DNA from: an uncultured Prevotellaceae bacterium
GTDB lineage: Bacteria; Bacteroidota; Bacteroidia; Bacteroidales; Bacteroidaceae
Assembly (NCBI GenBank): GCA_902780635.1
Contig: CACZGH010000001.1
Span: 62,001 to 126,000 of the forward strand
Direction of reading: 5' to 3'
Length of the DNA stretch: 64,000 nucleotides
Positions 7,311 through 15,545 of the stretch are shown here, in pieces. A program made the translations under genes and the position numbers. The first letter of the stretch is position 1. The number at the start of each line of letters is the position of its first letter. The notes beneath the pieces are model-generated. The model searched no databases. It was given only the letters and a program-made list of their open reading frames with translations, and had not been told where the DNA came from.

Positions 7311-8738
7311 TTAATACGTGTGGAAGCTCACATTTTTGAATGAGATCATATCTGGGTGATCGATGCTTTTGTCTTGCTTGAAATAGAAGAAGACACAGTC
7401 GTCGAGGAAGATATCATGTATCATTTCGAGGGTGCCATGGGCTGCCACGGCCGTCTTGACATCCCGACAGACGACACGCTGAATGTGAATATCGGAAAAC
7501 TCAGGTATGAAATCCTCCTGTTTGGGCTGAACTGGAGCACCATCGCTGCCCACGGGACGGTCGGCGTATGATGTCTCAAACACGACGGCTTGGTCTTTGA
7601 TGTCGCTCATATAGATGTCGGATATGAAGATATCACGTGTTTTGCCTCCACGCCCTACCCCACTCTTGAACCTCAGTCCCGTATCGGTGGAGGAGAACGT
7701 GTTTTTCCTGACCACGATATTGTACATACCACCTGAGAACTCCGACCCGATGACAAAACCACCATGGGCATGAAACACCGTGTTGTCCTGGATGAGAATG
7801 TTCTGGCAGGGACCATACTTCAGTCCCTCTTTTCCCACGCCACCCTTCATACAGATGCCATCATCGCCCACATCAACGGTACAATTGACGATGAGCGCCT
7901 CCTGACACTGCATCAAGTCGATGCCATCGCCATTCTGTGCGTTCCATGGGCAGCGCACCGTCACCCCGTCGATGATGACATGCTTGCAGCGCTGAGGCAC
8001 GATGTGAAACTTGGGAGAGTTTTGCACCGTCACGCCCTGGATGAGCACCCGTTCGCAGTCGGTGAGGCGGATGAGATGCGTCCTCATGCCCTCCTGTTTC
8101 TTGGCGTCAGAGGCGATGTCATCGAAATACTTCAGGTGAAAAGGATACCAAAGGCTGCCGTTGTCTGCGACCGTGCCGCCCAGATCGGTGTACATTTTCC
8201 ACTCCACATCGCTCACTTTGCTGCGCTTCACGGCGCGCCACCACTCGCCGTTGCCGTCGATGATGCCCTCGCCAGTGATGCTGACGTTGCGCCGTTTGCT
8301 GGCTGAGATGGCAGGAGTGGCCTTGTCTGTGGCGAGTTGTCCTGTGGCCGGGTCCACCTTGAGAAAGTCTTTCTTGTCGGGCGAGAAGAGAAGCATCGCA
8401 TTGCGCTCCAAGTGCAGGTCGATATTGTCTTTCAGAGAGATCATCCCGCACAGATAGACACCCGCGGGCACCACCAGATGGCCGCCCCCTTGTTTGGTAA
8501 GGGCACTGATGGCCTTGGCGAATGCCTCGGTATCGCTCTGCACTCCGTCGCCCACGGCACCGAAGTCGGTGACCGTGACCCTGTGGTCGGGAATCACTGG
8601 CGCCATCGGCTCTGACAAACTGACAGGCAACTGGGTATAATATCTCTCATACTCGCCCGCCATCATCCACAAAGGGAAGAGTGAAAACAGGCATGACAAG
8701 CATCGCAAAGCGACACGGCGGCACACTACTATTCGCAT
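7311..8738 (-). CDS. GH28 polygalacturonase (pectin-degrading glycoside hydrolase)
   Basis: About 475 residues from ATG 8738. After a hydrophobic export signal (residues 8-27), VTVTDFGAVGDGVQSDTEAF opens the parallel beta-helix. The catalytic motifs are present: WNAQNGDGIDLMQC (motif I Asp), DVGDDGICMKGG (two Asp), HAHGGFVIGSEFSGG (catalytic His) and LRFKSGVGRGG (the RxK substrate Arg/Lys). GH28 enzymes hydrolyse alpha-1,4-galacturonan; the length and motif style match bacterial exo/endo polygalacturonases. An in-frame start 57 bp upstream (8795) adds a non-signal-like stretch and is less likely. No other pectin genes are adjacent, so it is not part of a visible polysaccharide utilisation locus. 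Confidence 0.9.
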   Translation of the reverse strand: MRIVVCRRVALRCLSCLFSLFPLWMMAGEYERYYTQLPVSLSEPMAPVIPDHRVTVTDFGAVGDGVQSDTEAFAKAISALTKQGGGHLVVPAGVYLCGMISLKDNIDLHLERNAMLLFSPDKKDFLKVDPATGQLATDKATPAISASKRRNVSITGEGIIDGNGEWWRAVKRSKVSDVEWKMYTDLGGTVADNGSLWYPFHLKYFDDIASDAKKQEGMRTHLIRLTDCERVLIQGVTVQNSPKFHIVPQRCKHVIIDGVTVRCPWNAQNGDGIDLMQCQEALIVNCTVDVGDDGICMKGGVGKEGLKYGPCQNILIQDNTVFHAHGGFVIGSEFSGGMYNIVVRKNTFSSTDTGLRFKSGVGRGGKTRDIFISDIYMSDIKDQAVVFETSYADRPVGSDGAPVQPKQEDFIPEFSDIHIQRVVCRDVKTAVAAHGTLEMIHDIFLDDCVFFYFKQDKSIDHPDMISFKNVSFHTY

Positions 8739-8822
8739 CATTTTTTCAAGAAATGGTTTCGACGGCAAAAGTAAGAAAAAAAAACCGATGTTCATGCCTG
8801 TTATAAAATAAATATGATTTCA

Positions 8823-8854
8823 TTTTGCCATTTTCTCCCTTTTCATTAACTTTG
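8823..8854 (+). promoter_or_regulatory. Bacteroidota promoter of the RlmL-like gene
   Basis: TTTTG at 8823-8827 and TAACTTTG at 8847-8854 are separated by 19 bp, the standard -33/-7 arrangement; the start codon follows 29 bp later. Confidence 0.8.
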
Positions 8855-8883
8855 CATCGTCATCTTACTGAACACAATAAATA

Positions 8884-10398
8884 ATGGAATTTGAACTCAT
8901 TGCCAAGACATTCATGGGTCTGGAGCCCATTTTGGCACAAGAACTAACCCAATTAGGAGCCAACGACATACAGATTGGCCGCAGGATGGTATCTTTCAAA
9001 GGCGACAAAGAACTGATGTACCGCGCCAATTTCCAGCTGCATACTGCCATCAAGATTCTGAAACCCATCTCTCATTTCAAAGCGAAAAGCGCCGACGCCG
9101 TCTATGACGAAGTGAAAAAGACCGACTGGTCACAATACTTAGACAACACCAAGACCTTCGCTGTAGACGCCGTGGTATTCTCAGAAGAATTCCGTCACTC
9201 CAAATTCGTTTCTTACAAAGTCAAAGACGCCATCGTCGACCAGTTTCGTGAGCGAACCGGTGGCCGTCCCAATATCTCGGTGGCCAACCCTGACCTCCGC
9301 CTGCACATCCACATCGCAGAGGATGACTGCACGTTGTGCCTCGACTCCAGTGGAGAGTCGCTCCACCGCCGTGGCTACCGTCAGGAGTCTGTGGAAGCTC
9401 CCCTTAACGAGGTGCTGGCCGCCGGCATGATCTTGCTCACCGGTTGGAAAGGCGACACCGACTTCATCGACCCCATGTGCGGCAGCGGCACCCTGCTCAT
9501 CGAAGCTGCGCTGATAGCCCGCAACATTCCCCCTGGGGTGTTCCGTAAGGAATATGCCTTTGAGAAATGGGCCGACTTCGACAAAGACCTCTTCGACACC
9601 ATCTATAATGACGACAGTCAGGAGCGAGAGTTCACGCACCACATCTACGGCTATGACATCGACTTGAAGTGCGTGGGTAAGGCACGACTGAATGTGCGTG
9701 CCGCAGGTCTGACCAACGACATCACCATCGAGCAGGGCGACTTCAAAGACTTCACCCAGCCTCAGAACAAAAGCATATTGGTGACCAACCCACCCTATGG
9801 TGAGCGCATCTCCACCCCCGACCTGCTAGGCACCTACCGTATGATAGGTGAGAAACTCAAGCACGCCTTCACCGGCAACGAGGCCTGGATACTCAGTTAC
9901 CGTGAGGAATGCTTCGAGCAGATAGGACTTCGTCCGTCGCTCAAAATACCTCTTTTTAATGGCTCACTGGAATGCGAGTTTCGCAAATACTCCATCTTCG
10001 AGGGTAAACTGAAAACTTTCAGAAGCGAAGGTGGCGTCGTCAAGACTGATGAGGAGAAAGCCCAAATGGCCGAGAAGCACCGTTTCAAGAAAAACCGTGA
10101 GTTCAAACAACGCCTGGACGAGCAGGCGGAAAATGAAGAGGGCGACATCCGCTCCTTCACCTTCCATCATCACAAATTTGATGAATTCAAGAAGAAAGAA
10201 AAACGTGATGACCGCAGCGACCTGCGGCAAGGGCGTGACCGTGACCGCAGGGACAATCGCCGTGACGAACGTGGCAACCGCCGTGACGATCGGCGTGATG
10301 GCCGCCGCGACGACCGTGGGGGCAAGCGTTTTGACCGTGGTCAGAAATCCGACCGCAAATACGGCACCAAAAACAACCGGCACTATGAAGACGACTAA
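8884..10398 (+). CDS. rlmL: THUMP-domain 23S rRNA guanine-N2 methyltransferase, RlmL-like, with charged RD-rich tail
   Basis: 504 residues. N-terminal ferredoxin-like/THUMP region (1-160), then a Rossmann methyltransferase with FIDPMCGSGTLLIEAAL (SAM-binding motif I, about 195-211) and the catalytic ILVTNPPYGERIS motif (about 298-310). This corresponds to the first half of E. coli RlmL; the RlmK half is absent, as is usual in Bacteroidota. Residues about 428-504 are a low-complexity tail of repeated RD/RRDD/GR units, probably disordered and RNA-binding. The next gene, a peptidase, starts 4 bp downstream, so they share a transcript. Expected modification is m2G of 23S rRNA; exact position not provable here. 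Confidence 0.85.
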   Translation: MEFELIAKTFMGLEPILAQELTQLGANDIQIGRRMVSFKGDKELMYRANFQLHTAIKILKPISHFKAKSADAVYDEVKKTDWSQYLDNTKTFAVDAVVFSEEFRHSKFVSYKVKDAIVDQFRERTGGRPNISVANPDLRLHIHIAEDDCTLCLDSSGESLHRRGYRQESVEAPLNEVLAAGMILLTGWKGDTDFIDPMCGSGTLLIEAALIARNIPPGVFRKEYAFEKWADFDKDLFDTIYNDDSQEREFTHHIYGYDIDLKCVGKARLNVRAAGLTNDITIEQGDFKDFTQPQNKSILVTNPPYGERISTPDLLGTYRMIGEKLKHAFTGNEAWILSYREECFEQIGLRPSLKIPLFNGSLECEFRKYSIFEGKLKTFRSEGGVVKTDEEKAQMAEKHRFKKNREFKQRLDEQAENEEGDIRSFTFHHHKFDEFKKKEKRDDRSDLRQGRDRDRRDNRRDERGNRRDDRRDGRRDDRGGKRFDRGQKSDRKYGTKNNRHYEDD

Positions 10399-10402
10399 CC
10401 CT

Positions 10403-12568
10403 ATGAGAAGCATCGCCACCCTGGCGCTGCTTCTTCTCACTACCATCATGATGGCTCAACATAAGCAGTTCACCCTGGAAGACCTCAACTTCGGCGGTTC
10501 CAACTATCGTAACATGACACCGAAGCAAGTCTATTATGCCTGGTGGGGCGACGAGCTGGTGCGCACCGACCGTGACGCCTGCACACAGATCAACAAGAAG
10601 ACCCTGCAGGAGACCACCCTCTTCACTTTAGACGACGTCAACCAAGTCTTCAATGACGAGAAAGCAAAGATAGCCCGGCTCGACTATGCCCGCTTCCCCT
10701 ACCCCAGTACGACCCTCACACTGTTGTCCAACGGCGACAGCCACATCCTTTACGACTGGAAAGCGAAAGAAGTGGTCTTCCGACAGGTGGGAGGAGCCGG
10801 CGATTTCGACTGGAGCGAGTCATCGAAAGCCTGTGCGTCAGTAAGAGACAACCAGCTATACGTGGTCGACGCACAAGGACAAGAACGGCAACTCACCACC
10901 GACGGCAGCCGCGAGATCGTCTACGGACAGAGTGTGCACCGCGACGAGTTTGGCATCTACAAGGGCACTTTCTGGAGTCCCGACGGTCAGAGTCTGGCAT
11001 TCTATCGTATGGACCAGAGCATGGTGACCGACTATCCCCAAGTGAACAACTCCACCCGCATCGCCACAGAGGAGCCCGACAAATATCCAATGGCCGGTGA
11101 GACCAGTCATCTCGTGACAGTGGGTGTATATCACCTCACTACGGGCAAGACCCTCTATCTGAAAGCCGGCGACCCCACCGACCGCTACTTCACCAACATC
11201 CAGTGGAGCCCCGACTCCAAGACCCTCTATATCTTTGAGCTCAACCGCGACCAGACGGATATGCAACTGGTGAGCTACGACGCCACCACAGGCGACCGCC
11301 TGTCCGTACTCTATGAAGAGCACAGCGACCGCTATGTGGAGCCGCTCACTCCTATCACCTTCCTACCGTGGGACGCCAGCAAATTCATCCTCCAAAGTCA
11401 GAAAGACGGCTACAACCACCTCTATCTGATGAACACCAAGGGCGAACAGCTGCGCCAGGTCACCAAGGGAGAATGGGTAGTGCTCGACCTCGTGGGCTTC
11501 AATCCCTCCCGCAAGAGCGCCATCATCCTCTCGACCGAGGCCAGTCCCATCCAAAACAACCTCTATGAGGTGAGTCTCTCCAATGGTCGTCGCACCCTGC
11601 TCGACCAAGGCAACGGCGTGCATGGCAACGTATGGGAAGAGAGTGGTCACCATGACCTCATCCTCTCAAAGTCGGGCAGTCATATCTATGACAATTTCTC
11701 CACCCCCGATATCCCACGACAGGTGAATCTCATCGACGTGGCCAAGCGCTCCAACAAGATGCTCTTCCAGGCCGAAGATCCCTGGAAAGACTATGACGTG
11801 CCTGAATACAGCTGCGGCATCATCAAGGCAGCCGACGGAGTGACAGACCTCTACTACCGCATGGTGAAGCCTGTGGGGTTTGACCCATCCAAGCGCTACC
11901 CCACCGTCATCTATGTCTACGGCGGTCCACATGCCCGCAACGTAGAGGCCAGTTGGCACTATATGTCACGCGGTTGGGAGACCTACATGGCGCAGAAAGG
12001 CTACCTGCTCTTCATCCTCGACAACCGGGGGAGCAAAGACCGTGGTATGGCTTTTGAGCAAGCCACCTTCAGACAGTTGGGACAGATTGAGATGGCCGAC
12101 CAGATGAAAGGTGTGGAATACCTGCGCTCACTGCCCTACGTGGACAGCGACCGCATCGGCGTACACGGCTGGAGCTTCGGCGGCTATATGACCATCACAC
12201 TGATGACCAACCACCCCGACGTGTTCAAAGTGGGCGTGGCCGGTGGTCCTGTGATTGACTGGCGATGGTATGAGGTGATGTATGGCGAGCGCTATATGGA
12301 CACCCCCCAGACCAACCCTGAGGGTTATGAGAAAACCTCGCTGCTCAATCAGGCCAAAAACCTGAAAGGCAAGTTGCAGATCATACAGGGCATGAACGAC
12401 AAGACGGTGGTGCCCCAACATTGCCTCTCATTTATCGACGCATGCATCTCGGCAGGTACCCAGCCCGACTTCTTCGTCTATCCCGGCGAGCCCCACAACA
12501 TGCGCGGGCACAAGAGTACCCACCTGCATGAGCGCATCACACAGTACTTCGAGGATTACTTGAAGTAA
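10403..12568 (+). CDS. Dipeptidyl peptidase IV (S9B family), exported
   Basis: 721 residues from ATG 10403, where a signal peptide (residues 1-18, ending in MAQ) begins; longer in-frame readings run back through the methyltransferase gene and are artefacts. N-terminal beta-propeller (about 40-480) with repeated WSPD motifs, then the alpha/beta hydrolase. The catalytic triad is visible: Ser591 in GWSFGGYM, Asp666 in QGMNDKTVV and His698 in GEPHNMRGH. The family removes X-Pro dipeptides from the N-terminus of peptides; in Bacteroidota it is periplasmic and supports peptide nutrition. Confidence 0.92.
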   Translation: MRSIATLALLLLTTIMMAQHKQFTLEDLNFGGSNYRNMTPKQVYYAWWGDELVRTDRDACTQINKKTLQETTLFTLDDVNQVFNDEKAKIARLDYARFPYPSTTLTLLSNGDSHILYDWKAKEVVFRQVGGAGDFDWSESSKACASVRDNQLYVVDAQGQERQLTTDGSREIVYGQSVHRDEFGIYKGTFWSPDGQSLAFYRMDQSMVTDYPQVNNSTRIATEEPDKYPMAGETSHLVTVGVYHLTTGKTLYLKAGDPTDRYFTNIQWSPDSKTLYIFELNRDQTDMQLVSYDATTGDRLSVLYEEHSDRYVEPLTPITFLPWDASKFILQSQKDGYNHLYLMNTKGEQLRQVTKGEWVVLDLVGFNPSRKSAIILSTEASPIQNNLYEVSLSNGRRTLLDQGNGVHGNVWEESGHHDLILSKSGSHIYDNFSTPDIPRQVNLIDVAKRSNKMLFQAEDPWKDYDVPEYSCGIIKAADGVTDLYYRMVKPVGFDPSKRYPTVIYVYGGPHARNVEASWHYMSRGWETYMAQKGYLLFILDNRGSKDRGMAFEQATFRQLGQIEMADQMKGVEYLRSLPYVDSDRIGVHGWSFGGYMTITLMTNHPDVFKVGVAGGPVIDWRWYEVMYGERYMDTPQTNPEGYEKTSLLNQAKNLKGKLQIIQGMNDKTVVPQHCLSFIDACISAGTQPDFFVYPGEPHNMRGHKSTHLHERITQYFEDYLK

Positions 12569-12648
12569 ACCACTATAAGCATTTTATAAAGAAATAATTA
12601 TAAAAACTGGTTAAAGTAACTCTTCAACAAATATTATACAATCATCAG

Positions 12649-13923
12649 ATGAATATACTATTATTGGGAAGTGGCGGCAGAGAGCACGCCTTGGCATGGA
12701 AGATCTCGCAAAGTGAGAAAGTAGACCGACTGTATATTGCCCCAGGCAACGCGGGCACTACGTCGGTAGGAGAAAATGTGCCTATCAAGGCCGACGACTT
12801 CGATGCACTGAAAGACTTCGCCTGTGAGCACCAGATAGACATGGTGGTGGTAGGTCCAGAGGACCCACTGGTGAAAGGCATCTACGACACCTTCGGCGCC
12901 GACCCACGCACCCAGCACATCCCTGTGATTGGTCCTTCTGCCCATGGGGCACAACTGGAAGGCAGTAAAGACTTCGCCAAAGATTTCATGGGGCGCCATC
13001 ATATCCCCACCGCCCGTCATCGCACCTTCGATGGCACGACCATCGACGAAGGAATGGCATTTCTGGAGACCTTGCAGCCTCCGTACGTGCTGAAGGCTGA
13101 CGGTTTGTGCGCTGGCAAGGGTGTGCTGATACTGCCCACGCTCGAAGAGGCCCGTCAAGAGTTGCGCGAGATGCTCGGCGGCATGTTTGGCAACGCCTCT
13201 GCCCGTGTGGTGATTGAAGAATTTCTGAGTGGTGTGGAGTGTTCCGTCTTTGTGCTGACCGACGGCCGTCACTACAAGATATTGCCAGAGGCCAAAGACT
13301 ACAAGCGCATCGGCGAGCACGACACTGGTCTCAATACAGGTGGCATGGGCAGCGTGAGTCCGGTGCCATTCGCCACCAAAGAATGGATGCAGAAAGTGGA
13401 AGACCGCATCGTGCGCCCCACTGTGGAAGGTTTGGCTGCTGAAGGCATTGATTACAAAGGATTTATCTTCTTTGGTCTGATCAATGTCGGGGGCGACCCG
13501 ATGGTGATAGAATACAACTGCCGTATGGGCGACCCAGAGACCGAGACCGTGATGCTGCGCCTGAAGAGCGACCTGGTGGACCTGCTGGAGGGTGTGGCGC
13601 AAGGCGACTTGGACCGCCGATCTGTCGAGTTTGACGACCGTGCCGCCGTCTGTGTGATGCTTGTGAGTGGAGGTTATCCACAGTCGTATCAGAAAGGCTA
13701 CCCTATCAGCGGCATTGAGACTGTAGACGGCTCCATCGTCTTCCACAGCGGCACTGCCATGAAAGACGGTCAGGTGGTGACGAGTGGCGGCCGTGTCATC
13801 GCCGTGAGCAGCTATGGCAAAGACAAGGAAGAGGCACTGAGAAAGAGCTTCGAGGAAGCCCAGAAGATACAGTTCACCGGGAAGTACTTCCGCAGCGACA
13901 TCGGCAGAGATCTGAGTTTTTGA
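12649..13923 (+). CDS. purD: Phosphoribosylamine-glycine ligase (GARS)
   Basis: 424 residues, the normal PurD length. N-terminal motif [22 protein letters not shown]-grasp region with [15 protein letters not shown], and [11 protein letters not shown] and [11 protein letters not shown] near the active site are all diagnostic. It catalyses the second step of purine synthesis (5-phosphoribosylamine + glycine + ATP to GAR), in the cytosol. It is not in a pur operon here; 80 bp separate it from the peptidase gene upstream. Confidence 0.96.
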   Translation: MNILLLGSGGREHALAWKISQSEKVDRLYIAPGNAGTTSVGENVPIKADDFDALKDFACEHQIDMVVVGPEDPLVKGIYDTFGADPRTQHIPVIGPSAHGAQLEGSKDFAKDFMGRHHIPTARHRTFDGTTIDEGMAFLETLQPPYVLKADGLCAGKGVLILPTLEEARQELREMLGGMFGNASARVVIEEFLSGVECSVFVLTDGRHYKILPEAKDYKRIGEHDTGLNTGGMGSVSPVPFATKEWMQKVEDRIVRPTVEGLAAEGIDYKGFIFFGLINVGGDPMVIEYNCRMGDPETETVMLRLKSDLVDLLEGVAQGDLDRRSVEFDDRAAVCVMLVSGGYPQSYQKGYPISGIETVDGSIVFHSGTAMKDGQVVTSGGRVIAVSSYGKDKEEALRKSFEEAQKIQFTGKYFRSDIGRDLSF

Positions 13924-14056
13924 GGTTATGAGGTTATTAAGGTTTTGAGTACTTGAGTTCTTTGAGTGAATTCCTCCATGCCACCAAAGGTAATGGCTGA
14001 ACTCCTTAACTCCTAAACTCCTAAACTCCTGAACTCCTAAACTTCTTAACTCCTTT
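13924..14056 (+). repeat. Intergenic short tandem repeats after purD
   Basis: The stop codon of purD is followed by GAGGTTAT repeats, then TTGAGTA/TTGAGTTC-type copies, and at 14001-14056 by seven 8-bp units: ACTCCTTA, ACTCCTAA, ACTCCTAA, ACTCCTGA, ACTCCTAA, ACTTCTTA, ACTCCTTT. No coding potential. Confidence 0.8.
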
Positions 14057-14070
14057 TGTGAAACTTGAGT

Positions 14071-15054
14071 ATGGCATTCAAGAGGTTTCAGAACATCGTG
14101 GCAGAGAGCAGGCTGATGCTGCCCTTTGCCTCCTTAGTGGCCATCGGCGCCTGTTATATGACAGGTCTGGTAGCCGATATGCTATGGATGCAGTTGGTGT
14201 GTCTGACGTTGTCCACCTATCTGATATTGGAGCTCAACCGCTCCAACCAGTTGTTGCGTGTACGCAGCCAGATGGTGTCATCGATGTTTCTGTTGTTGGT
14301 CTGTGCCTCCATTTTCCTCTTTCCCGACTTGCGTTCCGAGATTCTGGAACTGTGCATGATAGCCCTCTACATGATGCTTTTCCACTGTTACCAGCAGCGC
14401 AAGTCGTCAGGATGGGTTTTCTATGGCTTTTTCTGCCTAGGGCTTGCCAGCATGGTGTTTGTGCAAGTGCTTTACTACGTCCCTATCCTGTGGATATTGA
14501 TGTATCATCATCTACGCACCATGAGCATGAAGACGTTCTGCGCCTCTCTCTTAGGTGTGGTGACCCCCTACTGGTTTGTCTCCGCCTATTATCTCTACAA
14601 TGGTGAGTTCAGTTTTTTCAGCAACCATTTCAAAGAGCTTGGCGTCTTCTCCCCGTTATGGGACTACTCCGGCGTGACCGAACAGCAATATGTGGCCTTC
14701 GGGTGGACGGTGCTATTGGCAGTCGTCGGCATCATCCACTACCTGAACCAGGGCTACCACGACAAGACACGCACCCGCATGCTTTATGGCATGTTGATGG
14801 TGCTCGACGTGCTGACCATCGCATTTTTGGTGCTCCAACCCCAGCACTACTCTCTGCTGATGCCCATCATCATCGTCAACACGGCGCCACTGATCGCCCA
14901 CTACATGACACTGACGCACTCTTGGTACACCAACTTCTCGTTTAGTCTGATCATTCTCATCACCCTCGCCATCACAGCCTATCATATATGGATGCCCTCA
15001 TCGAATTTCTTGTCAGCTATGGTTATGTCGGCATGTTCGTATCTGCCTTTATAG
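14071..15054 (+). CDS. Polytopic membrane protein of unknown function
   Basis: 327 residues from ATG 14071, with about eight to nine predicted membrane helices (for example residues 18-55, 70-90, 110-130, 135-170, 205-225, 240-300). No catalytic motif recognised. It resembles uncharacterised Bacteroidota membrane proteins found near purD and VTT-domain genes. The last about 22 residues overlap the start of the next gene by 67 bp in another frame, an unusually long overlap. An in-frame TTG two codons upstream is possible but less likely. Confidence 0.7.
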   Translation: MAFKRFQNIVAESRLMLPFASLVAIGACYMTGLVADMLWMQLVCLTLSTYLILELNRSNQLLRVRSQMVSSMFLLLVCASIFLFPDLRSEILELCMIALYMMLFHCYQQRKSSGWVFYGFFCLGLASMVFVQVLYYVPILWILMYHHLRTMSMKTFCASLLGVVTPYWFVSAYYLYNGEFSFFSNHFKELGVFSPLWDYSGVTEQQYVAFGWTVLLAVVGIIHYLNQGYHDKTRTRMLYGMLMVLDVLTIAFLVLQPQHYSLLMPIIIVNTAPLIAHYMTLTHSWYTNFSFSLIILITLAITAYHIWMPSSNFLSAMVMSACSYLPL

Positions 15055-15440
15055 CAGGTAGTTTTCTGCCATTCAGCAGCGAGGCCGTCATGATGGGCCT
15101 CATCGCCGCCGGCCTCGACCCCATGACCCTGTTGGTGTATGCCACCATCGGCAACTGGGGTGGTAGTATGTTCAACTATGGTGTGGGGCGTCTTGGCAAA
15201 CTGGAGTGGATAGAGAAATACTTAGGTGTGAGCAAAGAGAAACTGGACAAAGCCCAGCGCTTCATGGGCGACCGCGGTGCGTGGATGGGCATTTTCTCTT
15301 TTCTTCCCATCATCGGCACGGCCATCTGCATCGCCCTTGGCCTGATGCGCTCCAATTTGCTGCTCTCATCCGTTAGTGTGTTCATCGGCAAGCTGGTGAG
15401 GTATATTGTCATCGCCTACAGTTCGATGGCCATTTTCTAA
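14988..15440 (+). CDS. VTT/DedA-family membrane protein, YqaA type
   Basis: 150 residues with four to five hydrophobic segments and the family pattern: SYGYVGMFVSAFIAGSFLPF near the start, ATIGNWGGSMFNYGVGRLGK, and FMGDRGAWMGIFSFLPIIG. DedA/VTT proteins are envelope proteins, several of which move polyprenyl phosphate or phospholipids across the inner membrane; short YqaA members are poorly characterised. The start lies inside the preceding membrane-protein gene. Confidence 0.85.
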   Translation: MDALIEFLVSYGYVGMFVSAFIAGSFLPFSSEAVMMGLIAAGLDPMTLLVYATIGNWGGSMFNYGVGRLGKLEWIEKYLGVSKEKLDKAQRFMGDRGAWMGIFSFLPIIGTAICIALGLMRSNLLLSSVSVFIGKLVRYIVIAYSSMAIF

Positions 15441-15471
15441 AGTTACTTTGACTCGGAAAAGCGCAAATAAA

Positions 15472-15503
15472 TTTGGCATTTCAATTGCTTATTTGTAACT
15501 TTG
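15472..15503 (+). promoter_or_regulatory. Bacteroidota promoter of the DUF2723 gene
   Basis: TTTG at 15472-15475 and TAACTTTG at 15496-15503, 20 bp apart, 42 bp before the ATG at 15546. Confidence 0.8.
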
Positions 15504-15545
15504 TACCCAAATAGGCATTTGAATAAAAAATTAATAGAATATCGA

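Noticed and set aside
12661-13746. 361-codon open frame opposite purD
   Set aside because: His/Val-rich shadow of the purD codons; no family features.
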